Below are positions 19,274 to 28,375 of a DNA stretch of 64,000 bases, in pieces. Both the position numbers and the translations under genes were made by a program. Each line of letters begins with the position of its first letter. Position 1 is the stretch's first letter. The stretch comes from Flavobacterium soli DSM 19725 (lineage in GTDB: Bacteria > Bacteroidota > Bacteroidia > Flavobacteriales > Flavobacteriaceae), in the NCBI RefSeq assembly GCF_000422705.1, contig NZ_AUGO01000008.1, positions 124,001 to 188,000 on the forward strand, in the 5' to 3' direction. The notes beneath the pieces were generated by a model. It did not search any database, was not told the origin of the DNA, and saw nothing but the letters and a program-made list of their open reading frames with translations.

Positions 19274-20269
19274 ATGAAATTTAAACTTTTTTCAATACTA
19301 TTACTTGTAGGTTTTACTGTAAAAGTACAAGCACAAGACCCAATTTTCACACAATATTTCATGGTTCCCGAAACTTTAAATCCGGGATTCACAGGTTTCT
19401 TAGAAACCACAACAGCGGGAGTTTTACACAGGACACAATGGCCTGATCTTAATTTCAGAGTCGATTCGGATTATGGTTTTGTAAGTACGTGGCGAGAAGA
19501 AATGAACAGTGGCATAGGAGTGAGTGTCCTTAGTCATCGCGAAAAAAACACAAGCTATAATTTTACGCAAGCCAATTTGAAATATGCCTACCGTGTTCAG
19601 ATTTCCGATAGCTGGTATTTTCGTCCTGCAATAGAAGTGGGTTTCGGAAATAAAAGCTTTGGATTTCAAAATATCATTCTCGAAGACCAGATCAATATTG
19701 GGGCAGGAACCATCAATCCGATAAGTATCGATCCGATGCGTTTGAATAGCAAAGTCAACTTTTTCGATATTTCGGCAGGAATGTTGGTCAATAACGAAAA
19801 CAGTTGGTTTGGAGCTTCTTTAAAGCACCTGAACCGACCAAATATTTCATTTACAGAAAATGGAAATCAACCACTCGATATGTTTTTTTCGGCGAATGCA
19901 GGATATGAATTCAAACTGGCGGATTATCTGGACGTCTTGATTTTTCCCTATGAAACAAAAGTCTTGCTTACGGCAAATTATATGACGCAAGGCGAATACA
20001 ATCGACTTGATATTGGAGGTGGGTTAGTATTTGAACGACTCTTTTTTGGTGTTACAGCTGCTACTCATCCTAAAAAAAATACGCCAGACAGTCATATGGT
20101 TTCGTCAGTCAACGTTTATGGAGGTTTATATTGGGATCATTTCAAGTTTGGTTATTCCTATGATTTCAATACCTCTTCTATCGGAAGAACCGGTGGTGTA
20201 TATGAAATTTCAATCCTTTACCAATTCGATTTGGAGCCAGATTGTACGAGTTGTCCCTTGTATTATTGA
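19274..20269 (+). CDS. PorP/SprF-family outer-membrane protein
   Basis: The 331-residue protein has a signal peptide ending at VQAQ and starts its mature part with DPIFTQYFMVPETLNPGFTG, the hallmark of PorP/SprF proteins. The rest is a beta-barrel ending in ISILYQFDLEPD. It begins 9 bases after the adhesin stop, which is the classic sprB-sprF arrangement. The known role of SprF-type proteins is to help deliver or anchor type-B-sorted adhesins at the surface. The stop is TGA, showing that TGA terminates in this genome. Confidence 0.9.
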   Translation: MKFKLFSILLLVGFTVKVQAQDPIFTQYFMVPETLNPGFTGFLETTTAGVLHRTQWPDLNFRVDSDYGFVSTWREEMNSGIGVSVLSHREKNTSYNFTQANLKYAYRVQISDSWYFRPAIEVGFGNKSFGFQNIILEDQINIGAGTINPISIDPMRLNSKVNFFDISAGMLVNNENSWFGASLKHLNRPNISFTENGNQPLDMFFSANAGYEFKLADYLDVLIFPYETKVLLTANYMTQGEYNRLDIGGGLVFERLFFGVTAATHPKKNTPDSHMVSSVNVYGGLYWDHFKFGYSYDFNTSSIGRTGGVYEISILYQFDLEPDCTSCPLYY

Positions 20270-20345
20270 TAGTTAGATGTAAGAAATACAGTAACTAAAA
20301 TAAAAATTACTATTTTTAGGAGAGTTCACTATTCAATCTATTTCC

Positions 20346-21344
20346 ATGAACAGACGAAATTTTATTCAAAATACTGGTAGGTTTGGTTTAGCACTATCAA
20401 TGCTAGATCCAATCACCGACTATCTTATTCAAAATAATTCCATGCAAAATCCTTCAGATGATTTCCAGCCGTTCTTTAAGTTATCACTTGCACAGTGGTC
20501 ATTGCATCGCGCCATAAGCGAAAGCAAAACACTTTCACCTTTAGATTTTGCACAAAAAGCAAAAGAACTGGGCTTTCAAGGGCTTGAATATGTTGCCCAA
20601 CTCTACGATATTGATAGAAAAAATCAATTGGCCAGTATCAAAAACTTGATCAAAGAACTCAAGTTGAGAAGCAATGACAACGGAATGGAGAATGTGATTA
20701 TCATGGTAGATAATGAAGGTGATTTGGCTTCCATTGGTCAAAAGGAACGTGATGAAGCGGTTCAAAATCATTATAAATGGATTGATGCCGCAGTAGAGTT
20801 GAATTGTCCAACAATTCGCGTGAATTTATTTGGAACAGAATCAGAAAAAGATTTTGCTATTTGGAAGGAAACTTCTATTGATGCCCTTTCCAAGCTTAGC
20901 GAATATGCTGCAAAAAGCAAGATCCATGTAGCAGTTGAAAATCATGGCGGTTTATCTTCTCATGCTGGAAAATTGATGGAAGTTATTGCAGCTGTCAATC
21001 ATCCGTATTGTGGTGTCTTGCCCGATTTTGGAAATTTTTGCATTAAAAGAGAAAGCGGAGAACGATGGGGTTCACCATGCTTCGAAGAATATGACAAATA
21101 CTTAGGCATTTCCGAAATGATGCCTTACGCAAGAGGAGTGAGTGCGAAATCTTATGATTTTGATTCGAATGGAAACGAAACGACGATTGACTATTATAAG
21201 ATGTTGAAAATTGTCAAGAAAGCGAATTTCAACGGATTTATTGGAGTAGAATACGAAGGAAATAGGTTGAGCGAAATCGAAGGAATTCTTGCCACAAAAC
21301 AATTATTGCTAAAAGTCGCTGCTACCCTTCAATTAGGAAAATAA
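20346..21344 (+). CDS. sugar-phosphate isomerase/epimerase, hydroxypyruvate-isomerase-like TIM barrel
   Basis: This 332-residue protein begins with MNRRNFIQNTGRFGLAL, a Tat-like leader (R-R-x-F), so export is likely. The body is a xylose-isomerase-like TIM barrel with metal-ligand segments VAVENHGGLSS near residue 198, VLPDFGNF near 225 and GVEYEG near 301. Such proteins isomerise or epimerise small sugars or hydroxy acids; the substrate is unknown. It has its own gap of 76 bases after the porP-like gene and ends in a terminator. Confidence 0.8.
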   Translation: MNRRNFIQNTGRFGLALSMLDPITDYLIQNNSMQNPSDDFQPFFKLSLAQWSLHRAISESKTLSPLDFAQKAKELGFQGLEYVAQLYDIDRKNQLASIKNLIKELKLRSNDNGMENVIIMVDNEGDLASIGQKERDEAVQNHYKWIDAAVELNCPTIRVNLFGTESEKDFAIWKETSIDALSKLSEYAAKSKIHVAVENHGGLSSHAGKLMEVIAAVNHPYCGVLPDFGNFCIKRESGERWGSPCFEEYDKYLGISEMMPYARGVSAKSYDFDSNGNETTIDYYKMLKIVKKANFNGFIGVEYEGNRLSEIEGILATKQLLLKVAATLQLGK

Positions 21345-21378
21345 AAAAAGAGCAACTCAACAATTACTCTTTTTTTAT
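21341..21378. terminator. bidirectional terminator
   Basis: ATAAAAAAAGAG (21341-21352) pairs with CTCTTTTTTTAT (21367-21378). It lies between convergent genes and has T runs on both strands. Confidence 0.7.
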
Positions 21379-21392
21379 CATAATAAAAATGA

Positions 21393-21638
21393 TTAAACCG
21401 TTCCCGGACCCGTTTGGGTTCTAGGTATGTTTTTAGATGCTGGTTCATTCTTGTGCATCTTGTACTTTCGGTTTCCATGTTCTTCTTGAAAACGCCTTTC
21501 ACTTCTGTTTTCCTCGGTTCGATCTTCGCCTGTAGAAGTGTTGTTGATTCCTGTCAAATCCTCTCGGGTAATAACTTCTTTCTCTTTCCCATCAGCCTGA
21601 ACATCCCGTCCATCTGGTCTTTTTTCGTTTGTGCTCAT
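21393..21638 (-). CDS. small very hydrophilic protein
   Basis: The 81-residue product is almost entirely charged or polar (MSTNEKRPDGRDVQADGKEK at the start) with no signal peptide, so it is probably disordered in the cytoplasm. It resembles in composition the 45043 and 42469 products of the stress region, but no family is recognised. The bidirectional terminator right after the stop and the absence of any competing frame support a real gene. Confidence 0.6.
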   Translation of the reverse strand: MSTNEKRPDGRDVQADGKEKEVITREDLTGINNTSTGEDRTEENRSERRFQEEHGNRKYKMHKNEPASKNIPRTQTGPGTV

Positions 21639-21727
21639 AGTATTTAATTTTGTGTTATTACTTAAAATTACAAAAACCGTATTCCGTATAAAACCTTTTT
21701 AGGGAAACATTAGCATTTAAACATAAA

Positions 21728-21753
21728 AAAATCCCTTCGCAAAAAGGGATTTT
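21728..21753 (-). terminator. terminator of the tpiA operon
   Basis: AAAATCCCTT and AAGGGATTTT form a stem with a 6-base loop; on the minus strand a T run follows, 25 bases after the tpiA stop. Confidence 0.75.
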
Positions 21754-21777
21754 AAAAGTATATTTTCTTGCTGATTT

Positions 21778-22533
21778 TTAAACTGCAGCAGCTACAATTG
21801 CGGCAAAATCTTCTGCTTTCAAAGCTGCACCACCAATCAAACCACCATCAACATCAGGCTTTGAGAAAATCTCTCTTGCATTGTCTGGTTTCACACTTCC
21901 GCCATAAAGAATAGCGACATTTTCAGATACATTTCTTCCAAATTTAGAATCAATCGTATTCCTGATAAATTCATGCATTTCCTGAGCTTGTTCTGGACTT
22001 GCGGTTTCGCCTGTTCCAATTGCCCAAACTGGCTCATAAGCCAAGATAATATTCGACCAATCTTTTTCTTGCAAATGAAAAAGGCTGTCACTCAATTGGT
22101 TTTCTACCACATTAAAATGATTTCCGGTTTGCCTGTCTTTTAACTCTTCTCCAAAACAAAAAATCACGATCAACTCATGTTTCAAAGCGGTATCTACTTT
22201 AGATTTTAGCAAGGAATTGTTTTCATGAAAATAGGCACGACGCTCAGAATGTCCAAGGATAACGGTATTTACACCAACACTTTTCAACATATCTGCCGAA
22301 ATTTCTCCTGTAAAAGCACCACCTTCGGCCTGATGCATGTTTTGTGCAGCAACATTGATATTCGTGAATTCCAAATGCTCAACAGCCGAAGCCAAATTTA
22401 CAAATGTTGGCGCCACGATCACGTGAACTTCAGCATCCGAAGGCAATTTATCAATCAAATCGTTCAATAAATCTTCCGTTTCTTCAGCATTTTTGTGCAT
22501 TTTCCAGTTTCCTGCAACAATCTTTTGTCTCAT
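21778..22533 (-). CDS. tpiA: triosephosphate isomerase
   Basis: The 251-residue protein has every catalytic element: GNWKM at residue 8 (Lys), GHSERR near 97 (His), AYEPVWAIGTG near 166 (Glu and flexible loop 6) and LYGGSVKPDN near 210 (phosphate loop). It interconverts dihydroxyacetone phosphate and glyceraldehyde 3-phosphate in glycolysis. Its ATG overlaps the stop of the thioredoxin-like gene by one base (TAATG), which suggests translational coupling within the operon. Confidence 0.97.
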   Translation of the reverse strand: MRQKIVAGNWKMHKNAEETEDLLNDLIDKLPSDAEVHVIVAPTFVNLASAVEHLEFTNINVAAQNMHQAEGGAFTGEISADMLKSVGVNTVILGHSERRAYFHENNSLLKSKVDTALKHELIVIFCFGEELKDRQTGNHFNVVENQLSDSLFHLQEKDWSNIILAYEPVWAIGTGETASPEQAQEMHEFIRNTIDSKFGRNVSENVAILYGGSVKPDNAREIFSKPDVDGGLIGGAALKAEDFAAIVAAAV

Positions 22534-23048
22534 TATCTTTTGTTATTTTGTTTTTTTAATTTTTTCAAAACTTCAACTAGCTTGGCGTCATCAGCCTCAA
22601 TTGCTTTATACAATGCAATTTTTCCTTTTGGATCCACAACCATATACCTCGGGATCCAGTCCAGATCGATTGATTTTCCAAAAACACCTTTCATGCCATC
22701 TTTTGCCATAAAATGCTGACCAGAAACTTCGTGTTTTTCAATACCAACAATCCAGTTTTCAAACGTTTTGTCCATCGAGATAAACAAGAAAACCACATCA
22801 GGATTGTCTTTTTGCAAGGCTTTTACCTTTGGCATTCCCTTGATACAATCTGAACACCATGAAGCCCAAACATCGATTACAACAGTCTGCCCTTTATATT
22901 TCTCTAAAATTTTCTCAAATGTAATGTCTTCGTTTATAGTGGTCAACATGACATCATCTAAAGCCTCTTTGTCAAAACTCGTTTTTTGAGCCTGCATGCA
23001 CGAAAGGGTTGAAAAGACAACCAATAGCGATAAAAATATTTTTCTCAT
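22533..23048 (-). CDS. TlpA-like thioredoxin-fold protein
   Basis: This 171-residue protein has a signal sequence with a possible lipobox (FSTLSC) followed by a thioredoxin fold. The active site is WCSDC near residue 62 (CxxC), preceded by VVIDVWAS, and the cis-Pro region is WIPRYMVVDP near 130. It probably acts in the periplasm as a thiol reductase. It sits between the DoxX-like membrane protein and tpiA in the same direction; a membrane electron donor next to a periplasmic thioredoxin is a sensible functional pair (inference). Confidence 0.85.
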   Translation of the reverse strand: MRKIFLSLLVVFSTLSCMQAQKTSFDKEALDDVMLTTINEDITFEKILEKYKGQTVVIDVWASWCSDCIKGMPKVKALQKDNPDVVFLFISMDKTFENWIVGIEKHEVSGQHFMAKDGMKGVFGKSIDLDWIPRYMVVDPKGKIALYKAIEADDAKLVEVLKKLKKQNNKR

Positions 23049-23159
23049 TGTTTTAAAATTAAGTATTCAACAAATATAACATTTAGTTTTTATAATAACT
23101 TCTTAAAATTTAATCAGAAGCTTCAGGAGCAAAACTTTTGGCATTTTTTTATTCATGTT

Positions 23160-23226
23160 CCCGCTTTCCGCTACAATCTTTTTGTTCTGAACCCCAGAAC
23201 AAAAAGGATTTCCACTTCAATCGGGG
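23160..23226. repeat. REP-like element with nested hairpin
   Basis: The core arms CTTTTTGTTCTG (23178-23189) and CAGAACAAAAAG (23195-23206) are perfect complements around a 5-base loop; CCCG and CGGG close an outer stem. The CCGCTTTCCGCTACAATC edge matches my recollection of a dispersed Flavobacterium repeat. It lies in the 368-base gap before the TlpA-like gene; the rest of that gap holds a degraded ACTGATAACTGAAT repeat near 23384 and no gene. Confidence 0.65.
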
Positions 23227-23416
23227 CTAATTTAAAATCCTAAGGCTTCTTTTAATCCATGAATCAGAATGGAATAAAATAAACCAATTTGAGGAAATTA
23301 GTGCAATTCGGGTCTAAAAAACAAACTGAAAATTTCAATTAAAATCTATTCCAATCTGATTTTAGGATCCAGTTATCCTAATTACTGATAACTGAATACC
23401 GAACACTGAACACTTT

Positions 23417-24517
23417 TTAAAGTTTCAAATCATCACTGTCTTTATAATGTAACTTCTGCACAATTGTTCCGTTGTTCAAAACCACGATACTAGGATTGGC
23501 TCTTTCAATCGTTTTTAGCGTTGTTCCATCACAGAAATAGAAGTCAAAAGTGAGATTGTTCTCTTTTTTTGCTTTTGCAATTAGGTTTTGATCAGATGCT
23601 GTCATTCCAATCACTTTGTAACCTTTTGCAACAGCTTCCTGATGTAATTTTTCAAGTTGTTGCATTCCTTCTTTTTCTGAACTTCCCAAATCATAAGCTA
23701 CAAACATCAATAGTTTTGGTTCAGCAAGCAATTCATCTTTATAGTCAGATCCATCCAATTCCATTGAAAAATCATGAATAGGCGGTTCATAACCTTTAGA
23801 AATAACTTTGTCAATTCTATCCACAAAAACAGCTCCTTCTGGAAGTTTTCCTAAATCATCAGCTTTGAATTCTTGGTCAACACCATTGACTTTATAAATA
23901 AAAATCATTTCTACAACAGCTGGTTCGGCACCTTCGGGAATTTCCATTCCTTTTTGAATATTGGTTCCTACTGCATAAGCTCTAAAATCTTTCAGCGGTA
24001 AATGATTTAGTACCCAATATCCCATGAAAGCACATAGCCCGATACTTGAAACTACGATTACATTAGTAATTTTTTTCGAAAACAGTGGTCGGATTAAGAC
24101 TTGATTTAGGAATAGAATCAGAATAAAAAACAATAAAACGACATCTTTAGTGAACGATTCCCAAGGAGTTAATTTCAAGGCATCTCCAAAGCATCCACAA
24201 TCGGTAACTTTATTGAAATAAGCCGAATAAAAAGTTAGAAACGTAAAGAATACAATCATCAAAAGCAAACTCCAAACTGTGAATCTAGTCTTGAATCCAA
24301 CTAGAAGCATCACGCCTAAAACCGCTTCAAAAATCACAATAAATACAGCGATTGCTAAAGCATAAGGAATCAAAAAGGGTAGGTTTAAAACACCTTCACT
24401 GAAATACTCTTCCAATTTAAAAGAGAAACCAACAGGGTCATTTAGTTTGATTAATCCAGATATAATAAATAATAATCCGACGAAGATTCTTGAAAATTGG
24501 GTGAGTATGTTTTTCAT
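23417..24517 (-). CDS. DoxX/MauE-like membrane protein with C-terminal thioredoxin-like domain (BT_3928 type)
   Basis: From the ATG at 24517 (MKNILTQFSR; a longer start adds an unlikely 13 residues) the protein has 366 residues. The N-terminal half has about four membrane helices of DoxX/MauE type, with GLLFIISGLIKLNDPVGF and the conserved CGCFGDALKLTPWESF cysteine pair near residue 110. The C-terminal half is soluble (KLLMFVAYDLGSSEKEG, then VIGMTASDQN) and resembles a thioredoxin fold without a CxxC. It probably takes part in redox work at the membrane; the name follows the BT_3928 family by recall. Confidence 0.8.
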   Translation of the reverse strand: MKNILTQFSRIFVGLLFIISGLIKLNDPVGFSFKLEEYFSEGVLNLPFLIPYALAIAVFIVIFEAVLGVMLLVGFKTRFTVWSLLLMIVFFTFLTFYSAYFNKVTDCGCFGDALKLTPWESFTKDVVLLFFILILFLNQVLIRPLFSKKITNVIVVSSIGLCAFMGYWVLNHLPLKDFRAYAVGTNIQKGMEIPEGAEPAVVEMIFIYKVNGVDQEFKADDLGKLPEGAVFVDRIDKVISKGYEPPIHDFSMELDGSDYKDELLAEPKLLMFVAYDLGSSEKEGMQQLEKLHQEAVAKGYKVIGMTASDQNLIAKAKKENNLTFDFYFCDGTTLKTIERANPSIVVLNNGTIVQKLHYKDSDDLKL

Positions 24518-24618
24518 AATAATGTTGTTTGTAAATGTATAAATTCTAAAAAGCAAATTCTAAATAACAAATAAATTCCAAAACTCAATTTTTGAAATTT
24601 CAAACCTTTGCAAATTGC

Positions 24619-24969
24619 TTAGGATGATTTTTCTAGAATTGCAGAAAATATTTTTTTTAGTTCATCAGCTTCATTGATTAACTTTTCGAGCTCATTCTCG
24701 AATTCTGGATTTGTAACTTTTAATAAGGAAAACCAATATTTACTTTCTTTGGCTTCTTTCCTTGAAATTTTTATTCTGAAGCAGAAGTCCTTTTTACTTA
24801 AAGCTTCATTTGCTTCAATGTAATTTGCTCCAACAGAACCAGATGATCTAATTACTTGTTTGCCATCTTCAAAATTGATAATTGTTTTTGGCATTCTTTT
24901 TAATAATAATCTAGTTTCTTTAGCAAATTTAAATGTTCGTTGTTCTAAATCATATACTTTTTGGCTCAT
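24619..24969 (-). CDS. four-helix-bundle protein (23S IVS-like)
   Basis: This 116-residue protein has the hallmarks of the four-helix-bundle/S23 family: YDLEQRTFKFAKE at the start, IRSSGSVGANYIEANEAL near residue 38 and SRKEAKESKYWFSLL near 69. Related proteins are encoded in 23S rRNA intervening sequences or as free genes of unknown role. Here it is a free gene in the middle of an operon-like run, with no rRNA nearby. Confidence 0.85.
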   Translation of the reverse strand: MSQKVYDLEQRTFKFAKETRLLLKRMPKTIINFEDGKQVIRSSGSVGANYIEANEALSKKDFCFRIKISRKEAKESKYWFSLLKVTNPEFENELEKLINEADELKKIFSAILEKSS

Positions 24970-25055
24970 ATTTTTTAAACTTTATATATTCTCAAACCAA
25001 ATTTGAAATTTGAGTATTGGAATTTGTTTGGATTTTAGATATTGTATTTTGGAAT

Positions 25056-25601
25056 TTACTTTTTATGGTAGTTCATTAAAATCAAAGCAAATACAGCATA
25101 ATTAATCATATCCTGATAATTGGCATCAATTCCTTCGGATACTAAAGTTTTGCCTTTGTTGTCTTCAATTTGCTTTACGCGAAGCAATTTTTGCAGAATC
25201 AAATCGGTCAAAGAACTCACTCGCATTTCACGCCAAGCTTCACCATAATCATGGTTTTTGGCTTCCATCAAATCTTTGGTAAGTTTTATTTTTTCATCGT
25301 ATAATGCTGTTGCTTTTTCAACATTTAAATCGGGTTGATCGACAACTCCAAGCTCCAATTGAATCAAGGCCATGATCGAATAATTGATGATTCCGATGAA
25401 TTCTCCGGTTTCATCTTCGTTTACTTTTCGCACTTCGTTTTCTTGTAAGCTTCTGATTCTTTGTGCTTTTATGAAGATTTGATCCGTTAGTGATGGTAGT
25501 CTCAAAATACGCCAAGCACTGCCGTAATCTGTCATTTTGTTGATAAAAAGTGTTCGGCAGATGCCAACAATTGTATCATATTCTTGAGAAGTATTGCTCA
25601 T
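25056..25601 (-). CDS. DUF1599 protein
   Basis: The 181-residue cytoplasmic protein contains two similar halves: KMTDYGSAWRILRLPSLTDQ near residue 21 and NHDYGEAWREMRVSSLTDL near 114, each followed by a helix (QRIRSLQ, LLRVKQIE). This internal duplication is the DUF1599 signature. Its function is unknown. It is divergent from folP, an arrangement I recall in other Flavobacteria. Confidence 0.85.
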   Translation of the reverse strand: MSNTSQEYDTIVGICRTLFINKMTDYGSAWRILRLPSLTDQIFIKAQRIRSLQENEVRKVNEDETGEFIGIINYSIMALIQLELGVVDQPDLNVEKATALYDEKIKLTKDLMEAKNHDYGEAWREMRVSSLTDLILQKLLRVKQIEDNKGKTLVSEGIDANYQDMINYAVFALILMNYHKK

Positions 25602-25629
25602 TATTGGTTTATATTTGTGGAAATTTCTC

Positions 25630-25637
25630 CAAAAATA
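25630..25637 (-). promoter_or_regulatory. -7 box TATTTTTG for the DUF1599 operon
   Basis: On the minus strand the octamer matches TAnnTTTG and lies about 28 bases before the DUF1599 start. It could serve the whole run DUF1599 to tpiA. Confidence 0.4.
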
Positions 25638-25698
25638 AGGAATTTAATAGTAGAAAGCCAAGAGTCAAAAGGCAAAAGTCAAAAAATAGCATTCAAAA

Positions 25699-26523
25699 AT
25701 GACAATAAACTGCAAAGGCCAACTTATCGATTTAGCATCTCCCAAAGTAATGGGAATCTTGAATGTCACACCCGATTCTTTTTATGATGGTGGAAAAAAC
25801 AATAGTGAACAGCTTATCATTGATAAAGTGCAGAAGATGCTTGCCGATGGAGCGACTTTTATAGACATTGGAGCTTATTCTTCAAAACCAAATGCTGAAT
25901 TTGTTTCAGAGGAAGAAGAACTTGATAGAATACTCCCAATTGTGAATTTATTGGTAAAGGTTTTTCCAGAAATTATCATTTCGATTGATACGTTCCGAAG
26001 TCAAATTGCCAAAGCAACTATTGAAGCTGGAGCTGCAATAATGAACGATATTTCGGCAGGAGAACTAGATGAAAATATGATGCAAACCGTTGCCGATTTA
26101 AAAGTTCCTTACATTATGATGCACATGAGGGGAACGCCAAAAACGATGCAATCACAGACAGATTATCAAGATATTATCAAAGAAATGTTGTTTTATTTCT
26201 CTGAAAAAGTAAATAAGGCTAGAAGTTTAGGAATATCAGATTTGATTATCGATCCAGGATTTGGCTTTGCCAAAACATTGGAGCATAATTTTGAAGTAAT
26301 GAATAAACTAGAATTGTTTCAAATACTGAATTTGCCTTTACTTTCAGGTATTTCCAGAAAATCAATGATTTATAAAACGCTGGGAAATACTCCACAAGAA
26401 TCTTTGAACGGAACCACTGTTTTAAACACGATTTCGTTGATGAAAGGTGCTAAAATTTTAAGGGTTCATGATGTTAAAGAAGCGGTTGAATGTTTAAAGT
26501 TGTTAGAAAAGATGAATGGTTAG
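25699..26523 (+). CDS. folP: dihydropteroate synthase
   Basis: The 274-residue protein has the pterin and pABA binding motifs in order: MGILNVTPDSFYDGG near residue 18, DIGAYSSKPNA near 58 (a common Bacteroidetes form of DIGGESTRPG), IMNDISAG near 114, MHMRGTP near 141, IDPGFGFAKT near 187 and SRKSMIYK near 221. It joins pABA to the pterin diphosphate in folate synthesis. A degraded repeat (CCAAGAGTCAAAAGGCAAAA) lies just upstream. Confidence 0.95.
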   Translation: MTINCKGQLIDLASPKVMGILNVTPDSFYDGGKNNSEQLIIDKVQKMLADGATFIDIGAYSSKPNAEFVSEEEELDRILPIVNLLVKVFPEIIISIDTFRSQIAKATIEAGAAIMNDISAGELDENMMQTVADLKVPYIMMHMRGTPKTMQSQTDYQDIIKEMLFYFSEKVNKARSLGISDLIIDPGFGFAKTLEHNFEVMNKLELFQILNLPLLSGISRKSMIYKTLGNTPQESLNGTTVLNTISLMKGAKILRVHDVKEAVECLKLLEKMNG

Positions 26524-26566
26524 TTGTCAATCTTTTATATTCAGAAGAAATTTAAAATCTAAAATC

Positions 26567-27040
26567 CTACTGATGATGATAAGGCTCGTTCCTTAAAATC
26601 GTAAATCCGCGATACAATTGCTCGATAAAAAACAAGCGAACCATTTGATGTGAGAATGTCATCAGCGAAAGCGAAATCTTGCCTTGAGCTTTATTGTAAA
26701 CCGTTTCAGAAAAGCCATAAGGACCTCCAATCACGAAAACCAAGGTCTTGATGCCAGAATTCATTTTTTTCTGCAATTCTTCTGAAAAACCTACACTCGA
26801 AAAGTTTTTACCGTTTTCGTCCAACAAAATCAGTTGATCAGTTGGTGTGAGTTTCGACAAAATCAATTCCCCTTCTTTTTCCTTTTGTTGACTTTCGGAT
26901 AAATTCTTTACATTTTTAATGTCAGGAATAATTTCCAAATCAAATTTGATGTAAAACGATAAACGTTTTTGATAGTCGTCTATCAAAGTTTGAAGGGCTT
27001 TATTGTCGGTTTTGCCAATGGCGATGAGCTTGATGTTCAT
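26567..27040 (-). CDS. rlmH: 23S rRNA pseudouridine-1915 N3-methyltransferase RlmH
   Basis: From the ATG at 27040 the protein has 157 residues, the usual family length; a start three codons earlier is possible. It is a minimal SPOUT methyltransferase: LDENGKNFSSVGFSEEL, VFVIGGPYGFSE near residue 100 (SAM-binding knot) and the invariant C-terminus EQLYRGFTILRNEPYHHQ. It methylates pseudouridine 1915 in helix 69 of the 50S subunit. Confidence 0.95.
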   Translation of the reverse strand: MNIKLIAIGKTDNKALQTLIDDYQKRLSFYIKFDLEIIPDIKNVKNLSESQQKEKEGELILSKLTPTDQLILLDENGKNFSSVGFSEELQKKMNSGIKTLVFVIGGPYGFSETVYNKAQGKISLSLMTFSHQMVRLFFIEQLYRGFTILRNEPYHHQ

Positions 27041-27125
27041 TTTAAACAAAAATTGAACTGCAAAGGTGCAAAGATTTTTAAACTTATAAAATAATATTTC
27101 AAGCTGTTCAACTATTTTAAATACT

Positions 27126-27133
27126 TAATTTTG
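27126..27133 (+). promoter_or_regulatory. -7 box TAATTTTG
   Basis: Matches TAnnTTTG and lies 19 bases before the metal-receptor gene, implying a leader of about a dozen bases. Confidence 0.45.
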
Positions 27134-27152
27134 CATTTCAAAAATAGCAACA

Positions 27153-27959
27153 ATGCCCATCTTAAAAGATCAAATAGGAACCACTTTCGAATTTACGGAA
27201 GCTCCAAAAAGAATAATTTCCCTCGTTCCATCACAAACCGAATTATTATATGATTTAGGTTTGGAAGAACAAATTATAGGCATTACAAAATTTTGTGTAC
27301 ATCCCTATCATTTGAAGTCCACCAAGAAAATTGTGGGCGGAACCAAGAAAGTGCATTTTGAAAAAATAAGATTGGTTCAGCCCGATATTATCATTGCCAA
27401 TAAGGAGGAAAATACGTTGGAAATAGTGGAGGAGTTGAGAAAGATTTGTCCAGTTTGGGTAACAAATATCATAACAATTGAAGATGTTTTCCAAATGATT
27501 ACTGATTTCGGGCAACTCTTCAATAAAAGAACCGAGGCACAAAAATGGAACGACAAGATCCAGTTCGGCTATCAAGATTTTATGAATTTCATCAAAGACA
27601 AGCCTACACAAAAAGTGGCTTATTTCATTTGGAAAAACCCTCACATGGTGGCAGGTTCAGATAATTTTATCAATGAAATGTTGAAACTCAACAACTTCAT
27701 CAATATCTATGACAATCCCGAAAAATTCCCAGGACGTTATCCAGAAATTATTATTCAGAAAATGAAAATACAAGGCGACCCAGAAATAGTATTTTTATCT
27801 TCAGAACCTTATCCTTTCAAAGAGGAAGATGCTTTCGAAATAGGTCGTTTCACACATCATGCCAAAACGGTATTTGTAGATGGCGAGATGTTTTCGTGGT
27901 ATGGAAGTCGTTTAACGAAGGCTTTTGAGTATTTCAAAAAAATACAGGAACGATTATAG
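27153..27959 (+). CDS. helical-backbone metal receptor (BtuF-like), no signal peptide
   Basis: The 268-residue protein has the fold of class III binding proteins: PKRIISLVPSQTELLYDLGL near residue 18, VGGTKKVHFEKIRLVQPDIIIA near 61, a long helical backbone and a second lobe (VAYFIWKNPHMVAGSDNF). Relatives bind cobalamin or ferri-siderophores for ABC import. It lacks a signal peptide and no permease lies nearby, so either it acts in the cytoplasm or export is unconventional. Its last bases overlap a small convergent gene. Confidence 0.8.
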   Translation: MPILKDQIGTTFEFTEAPKRIISLVPSQTELLYDLGLEEQIIGITKFCVHPYHLKSTKKIVGGTKKVHFEKIRLVQPDIIIANKEENTLEIVEELRKICPVWVTNIITIEDVFQMITDFGQLFNKRTEAQKWNDKIQFGYQDFMNFIKDKPTQKVAYFIWKNPHMVAGSDNFINEMLKLNNFINIYDNPEKFPGRYPEIIIQKMKIQGDPEIVFLSSEPYPFKEEDAFEIGRFTHHAKTVFVDGEMFSWYGSRLTKAFEYFKKIQERL

Positions 27960-28106
27960 TTCACACTCTTCTAAAACCAATTCTTCTTTTTCTACTGTAT
28001 TCTTTTTTTGAGTTGAAGTAATTTCCGGTGCAGTTTTTTGTGCTAAAATTTTAAATTCTTTCTGAATTTTTTCAATTTCATTCTTCTCTATCAATAATCC
28101 GCTCAT
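27954..28106 (-). CDS. small hydrophilic protein, 50 residues
   Basis: The frame runs from the ATG at 28106 (MSGLLIEKNEIEKIQKEFK) to a stop at 27954-27956, inside the last bases of the convergent metal-receptor gene. It is Glu/Lys-rich with a heptad-like amphipathic start and an acidic end (KEELVLEECEL). No family is recognised. It is called from clean codon use and the absence of another frame; a spurious frame cannot be excluded. Confidence 0.5.
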   Translation of the reverse strand: MSGLLIEKNEIEKIQKEFKILAQKTAPEITSTQKKNTVEKEELVLEECEL

Positions 28107-28214
28107 AGGGGTAAATTTTATGAGTGCAAATTTAAATGAAGAAAAGGTTATATAATCATTAAGATATGTTAACTTTTATACTATTTAGATGAAATATGTT
28201 AACATTTAAATGTA

Positions 28215-28242
28215 AAAATCCGGAACGAAAGCTCCGGATTTT
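28215..28242. terminator. bidirectional terminator hairpin
   Basis: AAAATCCGGA pairs with TCCGGATTTT across an 8-base loop. It probably ends the DUF4197 transcript on the minus strand. The rest of 28107-28375 shows only AT-rich DNA with two ATATGTTAAC repeats (near 28166 and 28196). Confidence 0.65.
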
Positions 28243-28375
28243 CTAAACTCTAACTAACCAAACCAAATTTTATGCTTTATTACTTTGCAAATATCTGACA
28301 AATTTTAGATACAGAATGTTAAGGCAATGTTATTTCTATAGTATTGATTATTAAAAAATTAGCAATCAAAATTTT

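Noticed and set aside
24619..24969. 23S rRNA intervening sequence
   Set aside because: The four-helix-bundle gene resembles IVS proteins, but no rRNA sequence surrounds it.
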